From Paracoccaceae bacterium (GTDB taxonomy: Bacteria; Pseudomonadota; Alphaproteobacteria; Rhodobacterales; Rhodobacteraceae): a stretch of DNA of 42,821 nt. The stretch spans positions 1 through 42,821 of the forward strand of contig JALORM010000001.1 of assembly GCA_025458985.1 (NCBI GenBank). The letters are read 5' to 3'. Below are positions 12,382 through 20,691 of the stretch, piece after piece. The notes under the pieces were generated by a model that saw nothing but the letters and a program-made list of their open reading frames with translations, searched no databases and was not told the DNA's origin. A program made the position numbers and the translations under genes. Numbering within the stretch: the stretch's first letter is position 1; each line of letters begins with the position of its first letter.

Positions 12382-13880
12382 GCACCCCTCCATTTGAACG
12401 GCAGCGCGCCACGGGCGGCGGCAACCGGCACGATTCCGACCGCGCCGACCACCACAACAGCCGGCACCGCAAAGACGATGGCGATCTCGTCGTCGGCGGT
12501 AAATTCCCCGACGATCTCACGCTCCGCGCGGAACACGGCGGCCGCGGCGATCGCAGCCGACCGGCGCAAGGCTCGAACCGGCGAACCTGCGAACGCCGAA
12601 GATGCGACGATCCCCGCAGCGCGGCGGCGCGTCAGCCCTGGCAGCGCCAGAAAGGTCGATGCCGCCACGGCGCTCGCGGCACGGCTGAAGAGCGAAACAG
12701 CCTCGGCCGCCGCCGTGAACGTCGAGGTCGCGGCCGCGCTGGCCGACCTGCGAAGCGTGCGGGCCGCAGTCGCCGCGAGACTGCTTCCCGAGGCAACCGC
12801 CGCAGCGCGACGCCGGACAAGCGCATAGGCCGCGCCGAACGACGAGGCCGCCACGACCTGCGCAGCACGCGCAATCACCGCTGCGGTTTGCGCCTCGGCC
12901 ACGAACGTCGACAGCCCTACGACCCCCGCCGAGCGGCGCAAGGTTCTGATGGCGCGCGCGGCAAACCCGCCGACCGAGACAACTTGGGCCGACCTCGACC
13001 GCAACAGCCTGCCGAGCGCCGAGAAGGAAGACGATGCCCCTACGGCCGCCGGCCGACGCAAGGTTACTGCTGCGGATGCCGAAACGCCGCTGACCGCCCC
13101 CGCGGCCGCCGACCTTCGGAGCGTACGCACTGCCGCAGCACCAAACGTGCCGACACCGACAATTGCGGCGGCGCGGTTGAACGGCCCACCAGAGGCGCCA
13201 GCATCGAAGATCAGGCTGTCGAAGACAGCCGGATCGAATACCGCGTCGACGCCAGGTGGCAGCGTGAAAGTGATGGCGGTCAGCGCGTCGTTGAAGAAGT
13301 TCGTCGTGCGACCCATCGTCACAGCGATCGCGCGCGCCGTCTCTTCGCTCAGGCCCGTCGCGGACGCACCGTGCAAGTGCACGCTCGAACTGCTGGCGTC
13401 CTCGAAGTCCTCGGTCGCGCCGGTCCAGTCTGCGGTGGTCGTGTCGTACTGGTAGACGAGCACGGCCAGAAGCTCACCATCCTCCGGCACGTCGATGGTC
13501 AGCGAGTAGACGCCAGAGGCATGGGTATCGTCGATGGCGATGTCGCTGAAGGTCGGCTCGCCGACATAGCGCGCCACCGCAACAGCCGTGTCGTAGAGCG
13601 TGCCGTTCGCCGTCACCGCGACCGCGGCGGTGGTTCCGGTCGGCACGTTGGCCTTCCAGTACCCGATCCGCGTGAACCCCTCGCTCTGGATCGATCCCAT
13701 CTGCGTGGCGGTCTCGCCGCCGATGGTGACGCCCGAAAACCCGGTCGCGGAGTCCGGCAGGATTGCGACGGCCGCAATGATCCAGCGGTCGGCGTCAGCC
13801 GCGCCTACGTCCAGCCCAGATACGGTCTGGGTCGTTTCGTTTCCCGGGCCGCTGGCGACACCGCCGTCAAGCCACGCCAT
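12378..13880 (-). CDS. Tail fibre-like protein with eleven 20-residue R-A-F repeats
   Basis: Residues 1-235 form a beta-rich head region (ADRWIIAAVAILPDSATGFS) like those of phage fibres. About residues 235-465 are eleven imperfect tandem repeats of 20-21 residues with the pattern RRSAxxxxxSxFxAxxxxxLR. The remaining 35 residues contain a hydrophobic strand (VVVVGAVGIVPVAAARG). The repeat resembles the Ser/Ala-rich repeats of other phage tail proteins and may form a beta-solenoid shaft. 500 residues. It follows other fibre genes in the late operon. Confidence 0.7.
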   Translation of the reverse strand: MAWLDGGVASGPGNETTQTVSGLDVGAADADRWIIAAVAILPDSATGFSGVTIGGETATQMGSIQSEGFTRIGYWKANVPTGTTAAVAVTANGTLYDTAVAVARYVGEPTFSDIAIDDTHASGVYSLTIDVPEDGELLAVLVYQYDTTTADWTGATEDFEDASSSSVHLHGASATGLSEETARAIAVTMGRTTNFFNDALTAITFTLPPGVDAVFDPAVFDSLIFDAGASGGPFNRAAAIVGVGTFGAAAVRTLRRSAAAGAVSGVSASAAVTLRRPAAVGASSSFSALGRLLRSRSAQVVSVGGFAARAIRTLRRSAGVVGLSTFVAEAQTAAVIARAAQVVAASSFGAAYALVRRRAAAVASGSSLAATAARTLRRSASAAATSTFTAAAEAVSLFSRAASAVAASTFLALPGLTRRRAAGIVASSAFAGSPVRALRRSAAIAAAAVFRAEREIVGEFTADDEIAIVFAVPAVVVVGAVGIVPVAAARGALPFKWRGA

Positions 13881-13883
13881 CGC

Positions 13884-14828
13884 TCAATAGTCCGTCTCGA
13901 TGTAGAAGGACGCGATGTCCAAGCCGACTGCCGAGGCCGTGGCATTGTTCGACACCCACGCGATCAGAGCGGCGAGAAGCACGCTGCTGTCGGGAACGAC
14001 AGCCGCCCCGCCCGACAGGGTTCCGGTCGCCACGTCGCCCGTGTTGAGGCGCGTAACCTCGTAGTGGATCGTCCCGGTAGAGGTCGGCGGGGAGAAGAGG
14101 GCCATCTCGTACACGTCCGTGTTCGCCGTCTTGGCCGGGAAGTTCGCGCCCAGAGCGATTGGCGTCTGTGCCGACGTGCCCCCATAGAAGATGGAGAGGT
14201 TGCTGTCCGCCGCGCCACAGCCCACGCCGACCGAGTTCACGAACCCCGAGGGCTCGGCGTTGGTCGGGGCGCTGGTGATCGGCCGCATTCCGACAAACAT
14301 CCGCATGTCCGAAGTGAAGGCCGCAACCCCGAACCGGACCACCATGAAGAAACCGCCGAGCCCCGCGCCATCGCCAGTGGTGTATTGAAGCGCCCCCTGC
14401 CGCGCCCCGCCCAGCGATCCGGCAGTCGCCGCGCTGACGTAGCCAAGCCGGCGCAGTCGCGCGAACAGGTTCGTCGTCGCGACGTTGCGGGCCGTGGCCG
14501 TGCCAACCGCCGACATCGCCGCCAGACCGAACACGCCGGGAACCGTGGTCGCGTTGCCAGGCGGAACCCAGATGCCGACCTTGTTACGGGCGATCAGCGC
14601 TTGTAGCGCACTGTCAAGACCAGAAGGCCCGACGAAAGCCGGCAGCATCCGGTTGGCGATGCGCCGCCCAAAGATCCCGACAGTATCGGCGGGCGGCGCG
14701 GTGGGCGCCGACACGAGCGGGAAATCTACCCGACCAGTGATGGCGTGCTCGTCGTTCCAGGCGTCGACAGAAACCTGCTTCGTTCCGTCGTTGGTGCCCG
14801 TGGCCGTGACGCTGTGCGTTATAGGCAT
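13884..14828 (-). CDS. Tail-associated beta-sandwich protein (receptor-binding candidate), 314 aa
   Basis: Starts MPITHSVTATGTNDGTKQVS, an attachment motif often found at the start of phage fibre proteins (VDAWNDEHAITG). A linker with ARNKVGIWVPPGNAT leads into a large Gly/Ser/Thr-rich beta domain (FGVAAFTSDMRMFVGMRPIT) typical of a carbohydrate- or receptor-binding fold. AAGAGG precedes the ATG. Probably part of the tail tip or fibre. Confidence 0.7.
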   Translation of the reverse strand: MPITHSVTATGTNDGTKQVSVDAWNDEHAITGRVDFPLVSAPTAPPADTVGIFGRRIANRMLPAFVGPSGLDSALQALIARNKVGIWVPPGNATTVPGVFGLAAMSAVGTATARNVATTNLFARLRRLGYVSAATAGSLGGARQGALQYTTGDGAGLGGFFMVVRFGVAAFTSDMRMFVGMRPITSAPTNAEPSGFVNSVGVGCGAADSNLSIFYGGTSAQTPIALGANFPAKTANTDVYEMALFSPPTSTGTIHYEVTRLNTGDVATGTLSGGAAVVPDSSVLLAALIAWVSNNATASAVGLDIASFYIETDY

Positions 14829-14838
14829 CTGCGCCTCT

Positions 14839-15222
14839 TCAGCTAAGCGAAACGTCGAGATCGCCGATCGCGAACGTGATCGTATCGCCGTCACCCACCG
14901 TCGCCGCGTCGATGTCATCCCATGCCAGCAGGTTGCCGCCCGACGCAGCATCGAAGATGCCAACGGCAACCACGGTGCCGAAGCTGCCGCCAGACGCGGT
15001 GAAGCTGACCGCGCTGGTGTTCGAGATAGCGCCGCCGCTCGCGGCGCCGAACGTGATGGCCTGCCGGGCATATCCGGCGCCGCTGACCTGCGTACCGCCA
15101 CCGGCGTCGGTCGGGGCCGCGGTGTAGAGCGCCAGGTAGACCGCCGCCGGCGAAGAATAGGCCGAGTTTCGGAAAACGTGGTCCAGAAGTTCGTTTTCCA
15201 GGAAGTCGGAGAAGCTGCTCAT
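14839..15222 (-). CDS. Gp80-like virion-associated protein, 127 aa
   Basis: Starts MSSFSDFLENELLDHVFRNS and has the telling AVYLALYTAAPTDAGGGTQV, which I recognise from small phage structural proteins (Gp80-like family). A beta-rich rest ends ITFAIGDLDVSLS. It lies between the Gly-rich adhesin and the receptor-binding candidate, so it is likely a tail-tip component. Confidence 0.75.
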   Translation of the reverse strand: MSSFSDFLENELLDHVFRNSAYSSPAAVYLALYTAAPTDAGGGTQVSGAGYARQAITFGAASGGAISNTSAVSFTASGGSFGTVVAVGIFDAASGGNLLAWDDIDAATVGDGDTITFAIGDLDVSLS

Positions 15223-15323
15223 TGTCGCCTCGCTTGTTCGAAGTTGAAGTCCACCGACCGCTTGCCCCAAGGCAAAGACGGCCGGATTGATCGCCGCCGG
15301 GCGGACCCGGCATCACGCCGGCG

Positions 15324-16466
15324 TCATATCCAGATGCGCACCTCGCCGCGGGCGCCGTCGCCGCCATCAGCCGAATTGCCGCCACCGCCGCCGCCACCCG
15401 GCGCCGACCCTGGCGAACCGGCGGAACTGCTGCCGCCATCCCCGCCATTTCCGCCGTGCAGGCTCAGTCCGCCCGCCCTCAAAAGCGCGGTGGCGCCACC
15501 GACGCCGCCGCCGCCGCCGCCATGCACAGCCCAGCCACCACCACGCGAAGCGCCGGCGCCGCCGCCGCCGCCACCACCACCGCAGACAGTTCTCGCGTCA
15601 GGTCTCGCGTCTGCGCTTGGATAGAGATGCGACCCGCCGCCCGGCGCACCGGCAAGGCCCTCTGTCGCGCCCGCGCCGCTTCCTCCAGCACCCAACTCGC
15701 CGCCGCCACCGCCGCCCGCCGAAGTGCCAAGCGTATTGCCGTTTCCACCACCACCACCCCCATAGGCGGTCAGCAGCGCGCCGAACGTCGTGTTGCCACC
15801 CGCCGTGCCGTTGCCATTGCTGCCCGTCCTTCCTGCGCCGCCCGCGCCGACAGTGACGGAAACCGAACCAGGAAGGTCGCCCAGCCGAAAGCGGCGCAGC
15901 GCGTAGCCGCCGCCGCCGCCGCCGCCGCCCAATCCATTGCGCCCGCCGCCTCCACCGCCACCCCACGCCTCGACCGTGACCATGGCGTCGGGATCAAGGC
16001 CTACCGGCTTGTTCCAGGTGCCGGACGATGTGAAGGCCTGGTAGTAGCGGGTTGCGCTACTGCCGCCACCAGACAGCAGCGGCGACAGGATATGGAAGGC
16101 GCCACCGATCACTTCCAGAACGGAAACCAGCCCCACGTCAAGCGACCCCGCGGTCAGCGCGTTGCCGGAACTGTCGACGACAGCCGCCGCCGCCTCGCCG
16201 TTGACCGAAAGCGTGACGGCTCCGGTATTTGCATCGGCCCAGGCGATCGTGAACTTCATGCGCTCGGCGATGCCGCCGACGGGAAGCTCCGGATCCACAG
16301 TTGCCGTGACCGCATCGCCGGTTCCACCGATGCCCGTCAGCGGCAGGACCGCGTTGTCCATAAGAACGTCGCGCAGGCGGGCGTACTCGTTCCCGAAGCC
16401 CTCGGTCGCGCCATCATCAGGCCATGGAACGCCGGTCGACGCACCGGAATAAACGCCGCGGTTCAT
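15324..16466 (-). CDS. Glycine-rich tail adhesin
   Basis: The first 165 residues are a beta-rich attachment region, ending at about TSSGTWNKPVGLDPDAMVTV. From there WGGGGGGG begins a domain with many runs of 6-10 Gly split by short hydrophobic motifs. It matches the Gly_rich_2 pattern and recalls the glycine-sandwich tip of T-even gp38-like adhesins. 380 residues. The ATG at 16466 is chosen for its GGGGAG and the attachment-like start MNRGVYSGAST. It probably binds the receptor. The Gly loops are where host range would change. Confidence 0.82.
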   Translation of the reverse strand: MNRGVYSGASTGVPWPDDGATEGFGNEYARLRDVLMDNAVLPLTGIGGTGDAVTATVDPELPVGGIAERMKFTIAWADANTGAVTLSVNGEAAAAVVDSSGNALTAGSLDVGLVSVLEVIGGAFHILSPLLSGGGSSATRYYQAFTSSGTWNKPVGLDPDAMVTVEAWGGGGGGGRNGLGGGGGGGGYALRRFRLGDLPGSVSVTVGAGGAGRTGSNGNGTAGGNTTFGALLTAYGGGGGGNGNTLGTSAGGGGGGELGAGGSGAGATEGLAGAPGGGSHLYPSADARPDARTVCGGGGGGGGAGASRGGGWAVHGGGGGGVGGATALLRAGGLSLHGGNGGDGGSSSAGSPGSAPGGGGGGGNSADGGDGARGEVRIWI

Positions 16467-16488
16467 GCAAAACTCCCCATATTCAAGA

Positions 16489-19161
16489 TCAGGCCGCCCA
16501 AAGCTCCGGCGCCTCGTCGACCAGCGTGAGGCTCGCCTCGAAGTTGGGGCGGGCCTGCACGTCGAAAACAATCAGGCGCAAGTACTCGCGCCCAGACCGT
16601 CCGACGGCGACGAGCACACCCTCGATCATCCCTGCGGCCGCGACCGGGGCGGCGAAGACGAGGACGGAATGCTCGCCCGTCGCGTTGCTCAGGGCGTGCA
16701 CCGTGACTCCGCCGACCGTTCGCCGTACGGCGGCCGAGCTGCTGACGCCGAGAAGTGAAAGATCCGGCACCACCGACAGGTCGGCCACTTCGTCCATGTA
16801 GGGCTCGTTCGTGATCGGCACCGGGCCGTCCAGCGTGACCGAAACCACATCGCCGGAACCGTCGCGATCGAGGTCGATGATCCGGCCATATCCGGCGTGC
16901 TGCGTCAGCATGTCGTGCTGCACGCCGACGAGGTCGCCCTTTCGGCAGACCAGCGCTTCGGCCGGCGCATCGAGGCTGTAGAACGTGCCGCGATAGACGG
17001 GTTGAAGCTGGTCATAGACGGCCTTGGCGCGCACCTCCGCCTCGGTGACAAGCCCCTCGTAGGTGACTTGCTCGGTATCCTCGCTCAGCGCGTCCGATCC
17101 GGTCCTAGCGACGGTGATCTGGCGCGCCTCATAGTCGCGGGATGCGTCGCGAAAGGTCACGCGGAATGCGTCCGGCACGATCGGGAAGGCGCGTTTCCAG
17201 CCGAAGTTTGCCGAGTTCCTCGGCGTGAATATCTGCACCGGCGCCTCTGCGCTGCGATCATAGTCGCGTGCCACGCCCCAGACCTCCGACATCATGGGCC
17301 TGGCGTATCCGCATGAGGCTGCGATCTGCGCGGCGTCCGCGACGGTCTGGCCCTCGAACAGCGCGTTGACCTCATAGCCCGCCGTCGCGCAGGCCGTGCG
17401 CCAGGCCACCAGGCCGTCGTCATCGATCAGGCTGACCGGGATCGGCCGCAGGTTCTGCGCGCCGGTCCAGATGTCGCGCAGGTGCGGCGCCGGGTTCGAC
17501 GTCACCGCCCAGTCCGCCCAGGCCGCGCCGTCCCAGTCGCGGACATAGCCGCCAACAACCGCGCTCACACGGTCAAGCGCGCGATTCCGGGCCCGGACGG
17601 CGATCAGCGCCAGATCCCGCGACGGAGCCGGATGCCGGTTCCAAACGCTGACCGACCGCAGAAGGTAAAGCGTATCCGCGATGCCGTCCTTTGTGATCGG
17701 AATGCGCTGCGGCGTACCCTGATAGAAGAACAGGTCCCAGACCGTTCCGGAGATCGTGTAGGCGGACGCCGACCAGGCGGACGCCAGGAACGGCGCCCCC
17801 CGACGGATCTCGATCTCGTACCGGCCACGCGGGAAGGTTGCCGTGTCCAGGTAGATCGCCGCCGTGAAGCGATCAAGGATGACATGATCGACGCCGGTCG
17901 TGCCCAGGTTGCTTGCGGTCAGGAAAACGTCGCCCGAGCCTGTCGAGAAGTAAGCGTCCGCCTCCCAATCCGCCTGCGCAGGCGCATTCGTCTGTCCGGG
18001 CGCAAAGCGCCGCGCCTCGACCCAGCCTTCCGTCGTCGCGGCGCCGGGTGTCGTCGATGCATCGTCCGCCCATATCAGGCGAATGGTGGCGCGCAGCTGG
18101 CGCAGGTTGGCAGCCTGAAAGTGCAGCTCGGGAAGCTCCGTCCATGTCGACGATCCGACCGGGCGAAGCCGCAGCCGGATCGGCACGCGCACACGGTCTG
18201 TCTCGCTGGCATTCTTGTGCAGCCCCTGCGGGAAAGTCAGGTGCAGAAGCTGTTCATCCGGGCCCTCGCGGGTCGCGAGGATCTGCGCCTGCGGCAGCGC
18301 GCTTGTGATGTCTCCGGTGGTCGAGTCCAGCGTCCGGCCGTCGCTGTCGCTGACCGTGTGGCCGCGAAGCTCGCTCTGCAGCGGCTCCGTCCGCCCGAAC
18401 CGGCTGACGATCGTCAGCAAGTCGCTACCCGGCCACCCCTCGCGCGTCTCGACCTCCACGTCGGTCATGTCGTCGGCCTTCGCCGCCCCGATCCGGACGT
18501 CGCTGATCATGTGCGGCCCGCTCAGGGCGTAGACCGCCTCGACAACCTCGTCCGGGCCATCGAAGTACGTCAGAGGCTCGGCCAGCAGCGGCGGGAACAC
18601 CTTTCGCACTCCGGCCACGCGCGGAATCGCCGCGTTCGGCTCAAGAAGGTTACCCTCGGCGCTCGCCGCACCTAGGTTCGTGATCCGCTTCGCGTCCGCG
18701 CCTCGTTGAAGCGCCGGCGGCGGGATCAGCGCCGAAACCAGCAAAGACCCGGCCAGGCCGACGCCAGCGGCAAGGACGGTCGCCCCAAGCGTACCGGCAG
18801 CGAACTTCGGGCCCAGCAGACCGGCAAGGCCACCGCCCGCCACGAAGCCTGAGGCCACGGTCAGCGCGATCGAGGCCACCAGCGCAAGGACCGACTTGCC
18901 GCCGTCCTCGCCGCCGCCCCTTGGCGCGCAGTGAAAGGTCACCTCCACCGGAATGCCGTTTGCCTGCGGCTTCGGCTTGATCAGGGACCAGGCTCGCCTT
19001 TCGACCTGCCTGCCGTTGATGCAGATCACGCCGCGCGCCGCGAAGTCAGGTGGCAAGGCCCTGACACGGGCAGCCATCTGCGCCAGCGTTTCACCCTCAG
19101 GCAGTCGGAACACCCGCGGGGCGAACCCGAACGGCTCCCGGTAGACCGCAAGGACGCTCAT
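16489..19161 (-). CDS. Tail tip / host specificity protein (J-like, TipJ type) with fused I-like hydrophobic part
   Basis: 890 residues. The N-terminal 80 residues resemble a tail assembly domain (VYREPFGFAPRVFRLPEGE). Residues 90-160 are strongly hydrophobic, like lambda gpI's central part. The remainder is the J-type hub and fibronectin-like section with several beta domains (LTYFDGPDEVVEAVYALSGP, SVWNRHPAPSRDLALIAVRA, PYMDEVADLSVVPDLSLLG). It follows the K-like gene by ATGA overlap. The hub closes the tail and contacts the receptor. I judge it a fusion of gpI- and gpJ-type functions from the hydrophobic segment. Confidence 0.88.
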   Translation of the reverse strand: MSVLAVYREPFGFAPRVFRLPEGETLAQMAARVRALPPDFAARGVICINGRQVERRAWSLIKPKPQANGIPVEVTFHCAPRGGGEDGGKSVLALVASIALTVASGFVAGGGLAGLLGPKFAAGTLGATVLAAGVGLAGSLLVSALIPPPALQRGADAKRITNLGAASAEGNLLEPNAAIPRVAGVRKVFPPLLAEPLTYFDGPDEVVEAVYALSGPHMISDVRIGAAKADDMTDVEVETREGWPGSDLLTIVSRFGRTEPLQSELRGHTVSDSDGRTLDSTTGDITSALPQAQILATREGPDEQLLHLTFPQGLHKNASETDRVRVPIRLRLRPVGSSTWTELPELHFQAANLRQLRATIRLIWADDASTTPGAATTEGWVEARRFAPGQTNAPAQADWEADAYFSTGSGDVFLTASNLGTTGVDHVILDRFTAAIYLDTATFPRGRYEIEIRRGAPFLASAWSASAYTISGTVWDLFFYQGTPQRIPITKDGIADTLYLLRSVSVWNRHPAPSRDLALIAVRARNRALDRVSAVVGGYVRDWDGAAWADWAVTSNPAPHLRDIWTGAQNLRPIPVSLIDDDGLVAWRTACATAGYEVNALFEGQTVADAAQIAASCGYARPMMSEVWGVARDYDRSAEAPVQIFTPRNSANFGWKRAFPIVPDAFRVTFRDASRDYEARQITVARTGSDALSEDTEQVTYEGLVTEAEVRAKAVYDQLQPVYRGTFYSLDAPAEALVCRKGDLVGVQHDMLTQHAGYGRIIDLDRDGSGDVVSVTLDGPVPITNEPYMDEVADLSVVPDLSLLGVSSSAAVRRTVGGVTVHALSNATGEHSVLVFAAPVAAAGMIEGVLVAVGRSGREYLRLIVFDVQARPNFEASLTLVDEAPELWAA

Positions 19162-19565
19162 GCGACATACCTCCGGAAGCCTGCGACGCGCCCCCTGACG
19201 TAGGTGTGCGCCACAGGAACGATCAGCGCGTCCGTCTTGGGCTCGACGTGCAGAAGCCGGCGCGGATCGATCATGACGCCGACATGAACCACAGATCGCC
19301 CGCCACGGCCGTCGCGCATCAGCACGACATCGAACGTCGCCGGAACCGTGACGGCCCGCCAGCAATCTTCGGCACTTCCATCGCGCATGGTCCGCGCGAT
19401 GCGAAGCAGATCCGAAGCGCCGATCTCGCCATAGGACGGCAGCGCTATGCCGATTTCCTGGGCGTAGACAAGCCGGACAAGACCCCAGCAGTCGGCACCA
19501 AGACGGTCACGACCGCCGTCCAGGAACGGGATGCCGACATAGGGCGCCCACCAAGCCGTTGTCAC
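19158..19565 (-). CDS. NlpC/P60 tail peptidase (gpK-like)
   Basis: A 135-residue NlpC/P60 domain with the nucleophile Cys in GADCWGLVRLVYAQE (about residue 26) and the His in VHVGVMID (about 94). It sits between the L-like and J-like genes as lambda K does. At the tail tip it would cut peptide cross-links of the wall during DNA entry. Starts GTG in a GTGA overlap; stop overlaps the next ATG. Confidence 0.9.
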   Translation of the reverse strand: MTTAWWAPYVGIPFLDGGRDRLGADCWGLVRLVYAQEIGIALPSYGEIGASDLLRIARTMRDGSAEDCWRAVTVPATFDVVLMRDGRGGRSVVHVGVMIDPRRLLHVEPKTDALIVPVAHTYVRGRVAGFRRYVA

Positions 19566-20068
19566 GCGAACAGCCCCGGCGCTCGCGCCTCAGTGGCGGC
19601 AAAGCCGTAGATCTCTTGCGCGAGATCCCGCAGGAAGATGCGGCCGACAAGCTGCGTTGCGTCAGCATCGACGTCCACAAGCTCGAAATGCGCATAGCCA
19701 TAGATGACCGCAGCCGTCCCGACCTCGACTCGCGGATTGACCGACAGGTCGAAATCGGCACTGGACAGAAGGCTCAGCGCCAGCTGGGCGCGATCCGGCA
19801 TCGTGCGCAACGCCTCGCCGATGCGGCGGTCCGTGTTCTGCACCCTGACCCGGGCCTCAGGCGGCGCGTCGCCGTCTGTCAGCAGGTCGATCTCGAACGG
19901 AAGGCCCAGCCACGTATGACCGCGCCACACGTAGTCGAAGACATCGCTCACCACGCGGATCGGGCGGGTCAGCCCCGAATGCGTGATTTCGAGAAACGGC
20001 AACTGCGCGTGCGGGTTGGCCTCGGCCTCAAGCTCCGCGCGGCGGGCGACGGCACCGGCGCGACTCAT
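19562..20068 (-). CDS. Minor tail protein (gpL / DUF1833-like)
   Basis: 168 residues starting MSRAGAVARRAELEAEANPH. The core (LPFLEITHSGLTRPIRVVSD, then FEIDLLTDGDAPPEARVRVQ) is the recognisable shape of DUF1833 or L-type tail-tip proteins. Its place directly upstream of the K-like peptidase is the same as in lambda. ATGA overlaps at both ends. Confidence 0.8.
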   Translation of the reverse strand: MSRAGAVARRAELEAEANPHAQLPFLEITHSGLTRPIRVVSDVFDYVWRGHTWLGLPFEIDLLTDGDAPPEARVRVQNTDRRIGEALRTMPDRAQLALSLLSSADFDLSVNPRVEVGTAAVIYGYAHFELVDVDADATQLVGRIFLRDLAQEIYGFAATEARAPGLFA

Positions 20069-20691
20069 TCCGGCACGAACCCGACAATCTTGGTGACCGT
20101 TCCTGGCGCAGTCGCCGGAATGTCGCCTGCCGCGACGACATGGGCGAGCTCTGCAGTGGTCGCGCCATCGGTGGTGAACAGGTCGAACGTGCCTGCGACC
20201 AGCGCAACAGCCGCAGCGGCGGTACGCTGTCCGGCCACCCCGTAGACCCCGCCCTGGTAGTCGGCAACGACATAGGGCGCCCGGTTGTCCCCGGCGAGGC
20301 CATAGGGCGCCCACCATGGCACGCCGGGAAGCCGCAGAAGTGTCAGCGAAAGATCGTGCAGGGCCGCACCCTTGGACGTCATGCTATAGGGCGTGTCGCC
20401 ATCCCCACGAATGCGCCAGAGGGCCAGATCGCCATCGATGGGATCCCGCCACGCGAAGGCCAGCGTGCCGCCCGCCAGATCCTCATCGAAGAATCCGTCG
20501 AAGAGGGTACGCTGGACATTCGACAGGTTCTGAAAGACCGCCTGGTAAATTCTTGGCGTCCCGGTGATCCGGCGCCGCGTCATGTCTGGGCCGACTTCCG
20601 GCCGGAACGTCGCGCGCACTTCTTGCGGGCCGCCAGTCCACGACTGGCGGCGGGGCGCCTGCCTCATCGCGGTCGGCCAGTGCGGAATCAT
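20065..20691 (-). CDS. Minor tail protein (gpM / DUF2460-like)
   Basis: 208 residues starting MIPHWPTAMRQAPRRQSWTG. The first half is the M-type tail-tip fold (WRDPIDGDLALWRIRGDGDT). The second half carries a separate beta domain with YVVADYQGGVYGVAGQRTAA and FDLFTTDGATTAELAHVVAA. It follows the tape measure and precedes the L-like protein, and is translationally coupled to both. Confidence 0.75.
   Translation of the reverse strand: MIPHWPTAMRQAPRRQSWTGGPQEVRATFRPEVGPDMTRRRITGTPRIYQAVFQNLSNVQRTLFDGFFDEDLAGGTLAFAWRDPIDGDLALWRIRGDGDTPYSMTSKGAALHDLSLTLLRLPGVPWWAPYGLAGDNRAPYVVADYQGGVYGVAGQRTAAAAVALVAGTFDLFTTDGATTAELAHVVAAGDIPATAPGTVTKIVGFVPE

Noticed and set aside
12888..14606. 572-aa plus-strand ORF
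   Set aside because: It runs antisense through two fibre genes and is Arg-rich, the usual sign of a GC-rich shadow.
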